From positions 1,550,001 through 1,614,000 of the forward strand of contig OY101123.1 of the NCBI GenBank assembly GCA_956465555.1: 64,000 bases of DNA. Reading direction: 5' to 3'. How positions within the stretch are numbered: the first letter of the stretch is position 1; each line of letters begins with the position of its first letter. Under the pieces are notes generated by a model. That model was not told the origin of the DNA. It did not search any database and worked only from the letters and a program-made list of their open reading frames with translations. Source of the DNA: Nitzschia sp. pyKryTriq1 (taxonomy: Eukaryota; Bacillariophyta; Bacillariophyceae; Bacillariales; Bacillariaceae). Shown in pieces: positions 10,940 to 20,718 of the stretch. Both the position numbers and the translations under genes were made by a program.

Positions 10940-12688
10940 ATGAACTACGCTAAGTCTCCTTCCAGTCATATGCGAGGGTCTCCTTTCGGTAAACAACTTC
11001 CCGATGGCCCGATCCACGACCTTGCCACGGTAATTGAAAAGTCGACGCCTGAAGACTGGCAGAAACGAACTCAAGCCTTGGCTAGTTTGGTGTCTATCAT
11101 TCCTACTGGATCGGAATACGCCGTGGAGGAGGCTTGGTACAATTCTCCTCCAATCTTGCGTCATTTGGCGTGGCCCCTAGCGGAACTCTTAAAAGATCCT
11201 CGATCCACTGTGGTAATACGGGCTTGTGAATCTTGTGCCGAACTCTTTGCGAAATGTCAAGCGGATGCTCGGTATTTGTTAAAAGATATCATGCCCACTA
11301 TATTAGCATGTCATGCACAAACGGTCGCAGTCATCCGCACGACCGTCCAAGACATGACGGTTGACATCCTAGGCGTGACGCCGTGTAAAATGGTCATGCC
11401 GGTTTGGTTGGACCGATTAAAGTCCGATAAATCACGGGCGGTACGAGAGGCCTGCGCTCTCTATTTGGGAGTTGCCCTACAGGAATGGACGGAAGTAGGT
11501 TATTTGTCGGTTCAAATATGGGAACAAGTCGGCATGGCATTGACCAAGGCTCTGAGAGATCCGGCTCCGCAGGTCCGACAGCAAGCCAAACGGGGGTTAG
11601 AAATCATCAATCGACAACAACCTGATATTTTTGATGGGTTGGTGGACAATTCTGACTTGGTACGGGATGTACGAGTGAAAAAGACACTTAGTCGGATCCA
11701 AGCGGGAGAGGCAGTAGCGGACGATATCAGTGTGGCAAGTAGCCGGGCGGGATCGGTCGGCAGTCGAAAACCAACAGGAGGAGGTCGATCCATTGCTAGT
11801 ACACCTCGAGGAGCCAGTGGCGGTGGAAGTGCTGCTGGTGCATTAGCGACCGAGGGCAGATCCACCCCCGCGGCCCCGATCCCCAAGACGATTGGTGTGA
11901 CAACAAAGGGCGCCGCTCCTCGCAAAGCTGGTGGACTGGGACCTCCTGTCCGCTTGCCGGGACCTTTCCACGCTGCAGTCTCCTCCCCTCCCAAAATCCA
12001 ACGAAAAAGTGGCGACGACGAAGAAGAAGCAGGAGAAGAACGAGGGGTATCCTCGCCAACCAATGGCATTGTGGCTACTTCCTCCGACGACGATCAAGAA
12101 GCGCTACCAACTGCTGCCAATGCGTCATTTGATACAACGGAGACAAATGAGTCTGACTTGCCTGTTATTGCTAGTGCCGACGAACTTCGAGAGTACGCTA
12201 AATCTCGGGGAGGTAGTCGGCGTTCAAGTGTGCTACAAGAACGCTTTGCTCGATCCCATACTCAGAGTAGCGAGAACATGGGATCGACTATGGACTTGAA
12301 TGATATTCTCAACAAGGAATCGGAAGAGGAGGGGAAGTCCAAAGCTGCCACGGCGAATGGCTCCACTGTTCCTTCGAATGTATCTCCCGCTGTGAATGAT
12401 GATTCTCCGCCAGTGGTTAGTATATCTCTTCCTGAACATACACGCATCGCCCAGGCCCTCCTGGAAGCCCATAAAAAACACGTTGACCTCATTATGGAAA
12501 CGCTCAAGGTGGAAATGGATGCACTGAAAGAATTCGAACTGACCATGCTAGAGGAAGCTCCAGTGCGGCCTACCGAAGATGAAGTCCTGGAATATTTTGA
12601 AAGTGTGATACTATGTGTGGAACAACGGGCCAAAGCTGGTTCCATTTTACAAAAGAAAATGGACAAGATCAGCAAAGGAATCATGTAA
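10940..12688 (+). CDS. CLASP_N/TOG-domain protein, probable microtubule-associated protein
   Basis: 582 residues, no intron, ATG in good context (CAAAATG). Residues about 20-255 form a HEAT-like TOG array of the CLASP_N type: DWQKRTQALASLVSII, then paired helices (ILRHLAWPLAELLKDPRSTVVIRA), REACALYLGVALQEW, and DPAPQVRQQAKRGLEIINRQQP. TOG domains bind tubulin and regulate microtubule growth. A basic Ser/Gly/Pro-rich linker (about 255-350) is typical of microtubule-lattice binding. Acidic and Ser-rich stretches follow, and a C-terminal helical or coiled-coil part (about 480-582, TRIAQALLEAHKKHVDLIME) may dimerise. It is much shorter than animal CLASPs, with one TOG visible. Convergent with the next gene, 94 bp apart. 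Confidence 0.85.
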   Translation: MNYAKSPSSHMRGSPFGKQLPDGPIHDLATVIEKSTPEDWQKRTQALASLVSIIPTGSEYAVEEAWYNSPPILRHLAWPLAELLKDPRSTVVIRACESCAELFAKCQADARYLLKDIMPTILACHAQTVAVIRTTVQDMTVDILGVTPCKMVMPVWLDRLKSDKSRAVREACALYLGVALQEWTEVGYLSVQIWEQVGMALTKALRDPAPQVRQQAKRGLEIINRQQPDIFDGLVDNSDLVRDVRVKKTLSRIQAGEAVADDISVASSRAGSVGSRKPTGGGRSIASTPRGASGGGSAAGALATEGRSTPAAPIPKTIGVTTKGAAPRKAGGLGPPVRLPGPFHAAVSSPPKIQRKSGDDEEEAGEERGVSSPTNGIVATSSDDDQEALPTAANASFDTTETNESDLPVIASADELREYAKSRGGSRRSSVLQERFARSHTQSSENMGSTMDLNDILNKESEEEGKSKAATANGSTVPSNVSPAVNDDSPPVVSISLPEHTRIAQALLEAHKKHVDLIMETLKVEMDALKEFELTMLEEAPVRPTEDEVLEYFESVILCVEQRAKAGSILQKKMDKISKGIM

Positions 12689-12782
12689 CCCCACCATATC
12701 AGTAATAATTGTAATTTTTGTGCCACAATGGATTTCCCGTGTCGACGATCAAAACAATCAAAGTATTGCATGGTTCGTTCTA

Positions 12783-13379
12783 CTATTTTCGTCCAGCACC
12801 AAGGAACATGGATGCAGCTACCGCTATGGCACCGACAGCAGCACCAGCGGCAACAGATTGTACCACAAGCTTTTGTCGATCTGCTTCTAGCCGCTTCATT
12901 TCTTCTTGTCGCTTTTTTCTCCGTTCTTCTCGTTTCAATTTTCTTTCCTTGCGTCGTTTCCTTCGTTCCTTTTTGGACAGCGATTTCTCGTCCTCGAGAT
13001 CGTCTTCGCTACTACTGCTGCTGCCACTGTCCCATTCTTCCTCTTCTGATGATGCCGCCGAAACCGCGTCACTCGCATTTCCTGCTCCGCTGCCACCACC
13101 ATGCTGGGGCAAGCTGGCTTTGCCACCCCAAACCCACTTGTTCATGGTATCATCGAGCTGCATATTTTGTCCTCGAATCGTCTGTGTAATCTGTGGTATT
13201 TTGGCATGCTGTTCTCTCATGTTGGAGGAATATTGCTGTTTGAGTCTATCATCAATATCGTCTTGATCGCGTCGATACTTTTCCGTATAGGCCGCCACGG
13301 CACAAGCACCTCCGAGCACTAGCGTGTAAACGGCCATGGTGGGATTGATTCCCACAGAGACGGGAGCTCTACCAGCTGG
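12783..13379 (-). CDS. Small protein with two hydrophobic segments and a charged middle, unknown function
   Basis: 198 residues from the first ATG (13379). A hydrophobic N-terminal segment (MAVYTLVLGGACAVAAY, about 15-31) is followed by a polar part, then an acidic Ser/Glu run (about 90-120), a strongly basic helix rich in KKERRKRRKERK (about 122-158), and a second Ala/Val-rich hydrophobic segment (VVQSVAAGAAVGAIAVAASMFLG, given here only as composition) near the end. It could be a hairpin-like or two-pass membrane protein with a charged cytosolic loop. No family is recognised. It lies between the convergent CLASP gene and the divergent gene at 14143. Confidence 0.7.
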   Translation of the reverse strand, partial: PAGRAPVSVGINPTMAVYTLVLGGACAVAAYTEKYRRDQDDIDDRLKQQYSSNMREQHAKIPQITQTIRGQNMQLDDTMNKWVWGGKASLPQHGGGSGAGNASDAVSAASSEEEEWDSGSSSSSEDDLEDEKSLSKKERRKRRKERKLKREERRKKRQEEMKRLEADRQKLVVQSVAAGAAVGAIAVAASMFLGAGRK

Positions 13380-14142
13380 CATTGTTCGATTGTTGATGAA
13401 TAATGTGATGAGGGGAGTGATGGATAGATCAAGCAAGTCAGGATGAAATGGCTGCGAAGTTACAAAGTACTGTAAACAACTACGGAGAGTGAGAGTACAA
13501 GTAGTGAGTTTCTTCGATGATCATCATTGTGGCGGGAAGATCGTGTCGGGAGTGAGGAGTTGTCGTCGTCGTCATCGTCGTCACGCGTCGTCATCTGTCG
13601 TCTTGCTTGATTTTTTGCTGATGATGATCATTCTTCGGGCTTGAATTGACGTGGCAAAAAGCGACGAAGAAGACGCCATTCGAAATTCCAGATTCCCAAC
13701 ATCTGAATTTCGAAAAATTTAAAGTGGCCGGCGTGCTGCCACGGTACCTGTACTGTACAACTTGTACCGGAACCGTATAGGTTGGCCGGCGTGGTGGTCG
13801 ATGGTGCACCGGTACATGGTACAGGTACAGTACCAGGTACCGTAGAGAGTAGAGCTGAGAGTAGGCCGGGCGAGAAAAAGAATGAAAACCGACCGGCGAC
13901 GATGACCGCTTCCGCGGGTTTCTCCGTTTGTTTACGAGTACCTACTGTACCGGTAGTAGACTACCCAACGGTCCAACTTTGGCTCTTCGGCATTCTCGAG
14001 CACAGTCTCTTGGTGGGACAAAAGTACGTACCGGTAACTGGCAAGACTACCTGTACGACTCCTGCTCTACATAATTCGAACAGGGCGACCTTGTAGAAGA
14101 CCAAGTTGCATTGCTCTTCTTGAGTAATCGGATAGTTCCATA
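13380..14142. other. Divergent promoter region rich in GTAC/CCGG words
   Basis: Dense TACCGGTA, GGTACC and CAGGTACAGTACC words lie at about 13740-13845, with more near 13940 and 14025. A GTCGTC-type trinucleotide tract lies at about 13560-13600. No coding frame is supported. Confidence 0.55.
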
Positions 14143-15348
14143 ATGTCTTTCGCTCCGTACCAAGTGGACTTCAGCGTGAAGAATGCATCCAAGACTTTTG
14201 GATTCTCCAAGAAGCGAGTTTCCTTCAAATTTGGGATCGCCAACAATGAGGCTATCAGTCGAGGATTGACGGGTGCCCACTGCCGTGGGAGTGAGCACGA
14301 AGTCATCTTCGTTTGGAGTCTCAACAGCGGCAAGCGCCAGATTTTGGCTGATGGCAAGGATGTGCATTTTTCCGAGTCTGGACAAAACGGATGGACTACG
14401 GACCAAGTCTTTCAGCACCAGTTTCACTTGCGAGTGCCGAACTTTAGTTCTCCTCTGAGGTGCCACTTGATTACGCAGCCCGCTAATAGAGATGTTCCCT
14501 CCGTACACCCCTTTGATTTGCGTCTCAACGGGATCTCGTTTTTTGCATTTTCCAAGATCTTTCAGCTGGGAACCCCCCAAATGATTAGTCGTCCGATCAA
14601 GGGTGGCTCTCGGGGGCGAAATGCAGGTGTGGACCCTGACGATGATCCATATGTTACTCCAGAGGAACGCAAGGCGATTGCGGCTGCTAAATTAGCAAGC
14701 ATTCGCGATTTGAGGGGAGAAGGTGGGGTTACGAACAGTACCAGTATCCAGTCGGCTCCTCCCGTCATGACCCGTGATGAAGGTAACTTGATCAATCTGT
14801 TGGATGATCCTGCTCCGCCTCCACAGGCGGTACCTTCTCAGTTCATTTCCAGTATGACCATGGATCCTGCGTTTGGTGCAAGTCCTGCACCCGCCCCTGC
14901 CTCGTATGGGCAGCAACCGTACAGCAATTACTCGATTGGCGCACCACTACCACAGGAACAACAAAACCCGTACGGGCAACCTCCTCCTCCCCAAGGTGGA
15001 TATGGGCAGCCGCCACAGGAGCAACATCAACAAAATATGTACGGGCAACCTCCCCCTCAGCAAGGGGGATATGGGCAGCCACCACCGGAGCAACAGCAAC
15101 AAAACCATTACGCCAGTGCCTATCAGCAGCCACCCACTCCTCAGGGATACTATGGGGCACCTCCTCAGCAACAATACGGGTTTGGATCGCCCCCTCCGAA
15201 TTCCATGATGAGTCCGACTGGTCAGTCGGTGGCGAGTTATGGGTCCGCACCTGCCTTTGCTCAACCTCCGCGACAAGCCCCACCTCCACAGCAACAGTAC
15301 CAACAACCACCACAGCAACAACAATATCCGGGATATCCTCAATACTAG
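14143..15348 (+). CDS. Protein with N-terminal beta-rich domain, clathrin-box-like motif and YGQPP repeats
   Basis: 401 residues, no intron, ATG start. Residues 1-145 form a compact beta-rich domain with the striking stretch CRGSEHEVIFVWSLNSGKRQ followed by ILADGKDVHFS, and LRLNGISFFAFSKIFQLG near its end. The SGKR..ADGK pattern is faintly like the FAIM fold; this is weak. A short basic/acidic linker (VTPEERKAIAAAKLASIRDL) leads to NLINLLDDPAPPPQ at about 214-227, which fits a clathrin-box consensus as found in endocytic adaptors. The last 150 residues are low-complexity Pro/Gln/Tyr/Gly with imperfect YGQPPPPQGG repeats, a type common in membrane-trafficking and condensate-forming proteins. 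A trafficking adaptor is a reasonable hypothesis, not proven. Confidence 0.7.
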   Translation: MSFAPYQVDFSVKNASKTFGFSKKRVSFKFGIANNEAISRGLTGAHCRGSEHEVIFVWSLNSGKRQILADGKDVHFSESGQNGWTTDQVFQHQFHLRVPNFSSPLRCHLITQPANRDVPSVHPFDLRLNGISFFAFSKIFQLGTPQMISRPIKGGSRGRNAGVDPDDDPYVTPEERKAIAAAKLASIRDLRGEGGVTNSTSIQSAPPVMTRDEGNLINLLDDPAPPPQAVPSQFISSMTMDPAFGASPAPAPASYGQQPYSNYSIGAPLPQEQQNPYGQPPPPQGGYGQPPQEQHQQNMYGQPPPQQGGYGQPPPEQQQQNHYASAYQQPPTPQGYYGAPPQQQYGFGSPPPNSMMSPTGQSVASYGSAPAFAQPPRQAPPPQQQYQQPPQQQQYPGYPQY

Positions 15349-15869
15349 TCGACCAAGTAGATGGGTGGTTTTGGAGGCGTATCACTATTTTCACGTACTG
15401 TTCTGTCAATCTAAATCAATACACACGATTGCTATTTGTCGCGCCCACAATTGGCATTGAACATTGAGCAGTCTGATAGTACTACCAGTTTAGGGACAAC
15501 TGACCACACCGTCTCACAGCATTATCCAATAATAACATCTAGCTGTGAATGAAATTACCGTCCCTACATTAGTTTTCGTCCCATTCCCTGGAAGTGTGTG
15601 CAGTGGGAAACGCAGTTTGTACTGTTCTGTGCGAGTATCGTACCGGTACGAAGGTTGCATCTGTGATTTCTCTACAGTTGTAAACATTGAAGATAACGGT
15701 CATTTCGGCAGGAAAGACAGGGGCAAGTGTAGAGAGATGTCGTCTGCAAACTAATTCATGACATTTTAAAAATGCAATCCTTCTACTTTTCTAATCTGAC
15801 AACTTGTACAACGGCATTGTCACTAGATTTCCTTTGCTTCGCCGTTTTTCGTTTCCTCTACCTGCCTCG
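15349..15869. other. Intergenic region between convergent genes
   Basis: About 520 bp with two 3' ends. A TACCGGTA word lies at about 15640. Short frames here lack ATG starts or protein-like character. Confidence 0.5.
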
Positions 15870-16745
15870 CTACACAAGGTCTCCGCCCCTGGCTGCCAAG
15901 GCTTTTGTGAGATCTTTGTTTCTGGAGGCGCTTCGTGGTATTGTCTTCCGACTTCGACTTCGACTTCGACTCTTTCTTCTCTTTGCCCTGATCCTCTCCT
16001 TATCATCCTTATCATGTACGGGGGGCGCCGACACATCATGCCTGCGGTAGTCATCCGGTTCGCTAGACCCACAGCAACAGTGAGCGATGGAACTCAAAAT
16101 CAAGGGACTGAATAAAAGTACAAGAGCCACGCAGATCATGGCACACGCTATCGCAGCCGCCATTATAACCCGTTGAGCTCGTGATAGAAGACCCATACCA
16201 ACTCGGGTATCTTCTCCATACTCGTCGTCGTTCTGGGAAAAATATCCTCTTTTCTTTCCACTACTACTGTCAAAGCTGTAACCCTTATAGCGTTGGGAGT
16301 CATCGTCGCGTTGGACGTATGCGCCGCCTGTTTGCTTATCATCGTTGCCATTGTAGTAGCCGGCCTTTAAATTCTTGTTCTGATTCCAGTAGCTGCTAGA
16401 TGAATCGTAATAGTCATCGTCATCATCGCGTTGCCACAGGTAATTATATTTCTTGTTGGCAGACGTTGAAGCATAGTCATCATTTGCTTGGTAGCTTTGG
16501 GCAGAGGATGAGCTGGGGGTTGAGGCGCTTGTAGCGGCACTGGTGGGGGAACTGGTGGGGGAATTGGTGGGGGCATTTGTGGATTTGTTGTAATATTTGC
16601 TGCTGTAGTACAAGTTCCGTTTCTGCTGTTGGTGTACCTGTCTTCGTCGCACATACTGCTTCATCGACGCCATAATTAACGTCGATGGGCAAATCGATAG
16701 CAAGACGAAAGGCACTAGCCCTGTCACTATCCTTCTTGACATCAT
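15870..16745 (-). CDS. Secretory single-pass membrane protein, Ser/Tyr/Asp-rich, unknown function
   Basis: 291 residues from the MM start at 16745. A signal peptide (VTGLVPFVLLSICPSTLIM, about 6-24) precedes an ectodomain rich in Tyr, Ser, Asn and Asp, with short degenerate repeats of the kind NSPTSSPTSAATSAS and RDDDDDYYDSSSS. One strong membrane helix lies at about 188-212 (IMAAAIACAMICVALVLLFS) and is followed by a Cys cluster (HCCCGSS). The cytosolic tail is basic and Arg/Ser-rich (KRRKSRSRSRSRK). The topology is type I. The Ser/Tyr-rich lumenal part resembles cell-surface or frustule-associated proteins in composition only. Head to head with the MiaB gene. Confidence 0.75.
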   Translation of the reverse strand: MMSRRIVTGLVPFVLLSICPSTLIMASMKQYVRRRQVHQQQKRNLYYSSKYYNKSTNAPTNSPTSSPTSAATSASTPSSSSAQSYQANDDYASTSANKKYNYLWQRDDDDDYYDSSSSYWNQNKNLKAGYYNGNDDKQTGGAYVQRDDDSQRYKGYSFDSSSGKKRGYFSQNDDEYGEDTRVGMGLLSRAQRVIMAAAIACAMICVALVLLFSPLILSSIAHCCCGSSEPDDYRRHDVSAPPVHDKDDKERIRAKRRKSRSRSRSRKTIPRSASRNKDLTKALAARGGDLV

Positions 16746-17726
16746 GGTTGCTATAGAAAAGAATGAAAGCTGTTTCGGTATCGTAAGCTTCGAATGGCCT
16801 ATCAGAGGTGCAAGGTAGCGTTGATTGCGTTGTCTGTGTTGTTGTCCTGCATTCGTGCTGCAAGTGCAGTACAAGTAATACCAGGTACACTGGGAATACC
16901 TCGCTCCGGCGGGGCCGCTGTGAGCCGTTTGCGTATATTATTATCCCGCCACCATTTTTTCGTTGACTCTTGTTGTCTTGGAAACTCCCGCCAAGTTTTG
17001 AAGGGCGATTGTGACGTCGCATGTCGCCGAAGTGTTACTACTTGTATGTGTAGCGTGTCACTTCTTAGCGATGATAACGGGCACATTTGTCCCACCCTTT
17101 AGCGATATTGGGGGCACGTTCATCCAACCGCTAAACGAGCCAGCAGGCATGCTTTTTTCATGTATGCTTTGTCTAAGTACCATACCGGTACCGTAGAACG
17201 GCCGCGTGACCCTCCTACCAACCATGTGCAAGAGAGCTGGCCGTGCGTCCTTCTATGCATGCAGCGCCCAGCTCTAGAGGAGGAGTCGAATAAAAAATAA
17301 TGAAGTCGGACGGCGCTGACATTCAGAAGTCGAAGTAATCATTATTTTCGAAGCACTGCCTACCGACCATTACTGCGCCTACCGGTACCTGGTACTGGTA
17401 CCGGTACGCACCCCACGCACATGCGTGGTGTGCACGGCCAGGCCGCGCCGATCTCTATCATAATAATAATATTATTATTACTATGCATATCATATCATAT
17501 CTCGGCCCTGCCTGATGGCCGACCACCGAAAATAAAAGGAATCGAAAGATGATGACGACGAGGGAGAGATATATTATGAGCAACGATCAACGATCAACGA
17601 TCCAACAGACATCACAATAAACATCACCGATCACCGTCAATATTAATTACGTCTTCCTGCATCATCGTCCCAGGACATTTCTTCATTCTCCACTGCAAGT
17701 CGTGGCTCCTTGATTCACTCATTAGC
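16746..17726. other. Divergent promoter region with an AT palindrome
   Basis: 980 bp. It holds TACCGGTA words near 17185 and 17380-17405, a 20-bp perfect AT palindrome at 17461-17480, and a CGATCAACGATCAACGATC direct repeat at about 17583-17601. No coding frame is supported. Confidence 0.55.
17461..17480. repeat. 20-bp perfect AT palindrome
   Basis: The sequence taataataatattattatta equals its own reverse complement. It lies about 250 bp upstream of the MiaB start and may form a hairpin or simply be a slippage product. Confidence 0.9.
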
Positions 17727-19911
17727 ATGGTAGCTGCCCTATATTTTCCGCTGATGCGGTGGCTGTTGTTCTTTGTGGCTGCAGAAGTACTGAGGGGGGT
17801 TTCTGTCGCGGCGTTTGTTTCGCGAGGTAGGACGAGATCTACGTCGATAGATGGAGGGTCTCTCTTCTCTACAACATCCAAAGCTGGGATCGCTTCTAGC
17901 ACTTCCCAGACACCACAGATATGGTTCCCTACCCGCATTCAAGAAGATGTAGATTACACGGCCCTGGTGCAGAGTCTGTATCTTCGGCACATTGTCGTGG
18001 AGACTCCAGAGACGGCACAGCTCGTGCTGGAGCAGTACCTGGCTGACACATCATCCAGGGACCCGTTCGGGGGCTTGGCTTCCAAAGTGAGTGCTTGTGT
18101 GGAATCACGGGAGGAGGCAGGGAAAGTTGGCTGGATCGATGTGGCAGACGTCAATTCTTCATCCGGGTCTTCGCCAATCCTTCCAAACGATGTCTTTCGA
18201 CAGTTGGTCGATATGGCGCCCAAAACAGGAGATGTACATATTCTACCATCCAAATCTACCGATCAGGTCCATATTGTACGTGTAGAAGAACTCCTCATCC
18301 AACATAAACCCAATCTGGTTCCTTCAGCCGACAAACATACCCGAGTGGGGTCTCACACGGGCCGAAACGCCGTTCTTTCGCGTCGCAAACTCAAGGGACA
18401 GGGCGTCATGCCGAGACTTCCTGATTGGTCAAGTAGTACCGGTGCCGGTAGCGATGGTGGTCAGAGCAAAAAGTCCTACTTCGTTCAAACCAACGGATGC
18501 CAGATGAATGTGGCAGATAGCGAACGATTAGCAGGCATTTTGGAACAAGAACTAAAACTCGTTCCGGCGGTGAAACCAGAGCAAGCCGACGTGGTGATAT
18601 TCAATACCTGCAGTATTCGAGACCACGCGGAACAGAAGTTATACGATTTGTTGGGTCCCTACTGTGCTCGAAAACGCAAAGGAGAAGAGATTGCTTTGAT
18701 TGTCACGGGTTGTGTCGCTCAGCAAGAAGGCGAAGCACTTCTACGAAAGGTCCCCGAGTTGGATGTGGTTCTCGGTCCTCAATATGTTCCGTTTTTAAGT
18801 AATGTGTTGGAACAAATTGAATGGGGAAATCAATTGGTAGCAACGGCACCAATGCTGTACAAAGAGGATAATGCTTTTGCCAAGCCCATCCGAGGCCACA
18901 GCGTTCGTGGGTTTGTCAATACCATCTTCGGCTGCAACGAGCACTGCACGTATTGCGTCGTTCCGGCGACACGGGGCATGGAACAATCTCGGCCTATGGA
19001 AAGTATCTTGCAGGAATGTTTGGATATGGCGGAAAAAGGATATCGAGAAGTGACCTTGTTGGGTCAGAATATTGACGCGTACGGCCGTGACATGTCTCCT
19101 AGACGATCCTTTTCTCAACTTCTCGAATACTTAAATTCCAATCTTCCCACGAAAATGCGCATCCGATACACGACTTCCCATCCCCGATACATGTCAAATA
19201 AGGCAATCGATGCGATCGCCGATCTCGATAAGGTTTGCGAATGTTTTCATGTACCGTTCCAAGCCGGCGACAATGAGGTTTTGAAACGAATGAGGCGAGG
19301 GTACACCTTTGAAAGCTACATGAAGATAATTGACCGCATCAAGGCCAAGTCACCGGATGCAGGGATATTTGCGGATGTGATTGTTGGTAAGTTCAACGGA
19401 TTGGATTATAGTGGGCGGCATTCTTTCAAGATCCCTACTCGCACTGTACTTGTACCGTACCTGACAGATACGATATTATGTCGTTGACACCTGACCTTGT
19501 CATGTAGGATTTCCGGGGGAGACGGAAGAGCAGTTTCAAAGTACCTTGGAATTAATGGAACGGGTCAAATTTGACAACTTGAACACATTTGCCTATTCAA
19601 CCCGGCCCAATACTGAAGCTGCGACATGGACCGATCAAGTACCGGAAGATGTCAAGAAGGAACGCCTTCATCGAGTACAAGAACTGGCGGCACGGCATGG
19701 CTTAGAGAGAAGTCAGCGATATGTTGGTCGTATGGTGGAAGTTCTAGTGGAAGATAAAAACCCTCGAAATTCCAATCAAGTTATGGGGCGGACGCGGCAA
19801 GGGCGGCAGGTTTATTTTGATGGGGATATTGACTCGCTAGAAGGTGAATTTGTAAACGTCCGAATTACGGAAGCCAGAACTTGGAGTCTCATGGGGGAAA
19901 TGGAATCCTAG
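17727..19911 (+). CDS. MiaB/CDK5RAP1-type tRNA methylthiotransferase, organelle-targeted, two exons
   Basis: Radical-SAM enzyme that adds a methylthio group to N6-isopentenyl-adenosine 37 of tRNAs (ms2i6A). Exons 17727-19386 and 19508-19911 give 687 residues; the intron (GTAAGT...GTAG) splits the GFPGE codon run and restores the frame exactly. The UPF0004 domain starts near residue 250 (TNGCQMNVADSERLAG), with three cluster Cys (TNGC, NTCSIRD, TGCVAQQ). The radical-SAM motif is CNEHCTYC (about 402-409), and a TRAM domain closes the C-terminus. The roughly 250-residue N-terminal extension begins with a signal-like segment (WLLFFVAAEVLRGVSVAAF) and a possible VAAF-VS plastid cleavage motif, so plastid import is likely; mitochondrial import cannot be excluded. 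Confidence 0.93.
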
Positions 19912-20355
19912 CCAAGTGAGTAGGTGAAAAGAGCTATCACGAGTAACTGTTTTGTTTAGATTATTTTCCCTCTTGTATGTCACCATTTGAGTCACCATGA
20001 TTCGATAGTAGGGATTCTCGGATGATACTTTGTGTCGACAAAAGGCAAAGATTCGGGCGGTGCAAATCATCGAGAGAGAAGTTGAAACACCAAAATCGTT
20101 GTTAACCCAGCCTGCTGTGCTCAACGTATAATCTGAGCCGATCAAGTGGCTCACTTCTTCCCCTGCTCTGCCTGGTTTCGAGGGCATGACTATAGAAGTA
20201 TTCTTTTTGAAGACGCCAGTATTCAGCAGCAATCGATCTGAATTTTCGTACACTACTTCTCCTCTCTCCTCTAGAGCGAGTCCAGTAGAGTCCGTATTGC
20301 GAGTTTTACCAGAAGTATTTCGATAATGAAAAGGCCGAATGCAGTAACGAATCAT
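19837..20355 (-). CDS. Doubtful ORF, antisense-overlapping the 3' end of the MiaB gene
   Basis: An open frame of 172 residues from an ATG at 20355. The middle (GEVVYENSDRLLLNTGVF, SKPGRAGEEVSHLIGSDYTL) has a protein-like mix, but I recognise no family. Its last 75 bases overlap the MiaB coding end on the other strand, so either the true 3' end lies earlier through an intron or the frame is accidental. No signal peptide or membrane helix. Confidence 0.28.
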   Translation of the reverse strand: MIRYCIRPFHYRNTSGKTRNTDSTGLALEERGEVVYENSDRLLLNTGVFKKNTSIVMPSKPGRAGEEVSHLIGSDYTLSTAGWVNNDFGVSTSLSMICTARIFAFCRHKVSSENPYYRIMVTQMVTYKRENNLNKTVTRDSSFHLLTWLGFHFPHETPSSGFRNSDVYKFTF

Positions 20356-20718
20356 CAAGTCTACCGGGATACGGGAAGGTGGTGGAAGAGAGCCATTAGC
20401 GCTATGATGTGATATTATGTGATGCAGTAGTTGTATTTCACATTGCCTGGCGGGTACGAGTACTTGTTATCTGACAGTTGGTGATGTGTCCTTCTCCATC
20501 ACTCGTTCTTTTGGGGGAAATGGAAAATCGCCTTGCGTCGCGCGTGTACAATATTACATACGAATGCGATCTTTGACTTTTCGGACTCGAACCATACTAA
20601 CATTTTGTGTGTGGACCATGGCGCAATGGCTGACTAATAATCTTCCACGACGACACGCCTTCATATTCATATCATACGTACAGTTGTCCTGGGAAGCTAC
20701 AGACAGTCAGTCCATGTT
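20356..20718. other. Leader and promoter region of the MSS51-C gene
   Basis: About 360 bp with no supported gene. A short upstream ATG frame begins at 20714, overlapping the main start in another frame. Confidence 0.45.
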
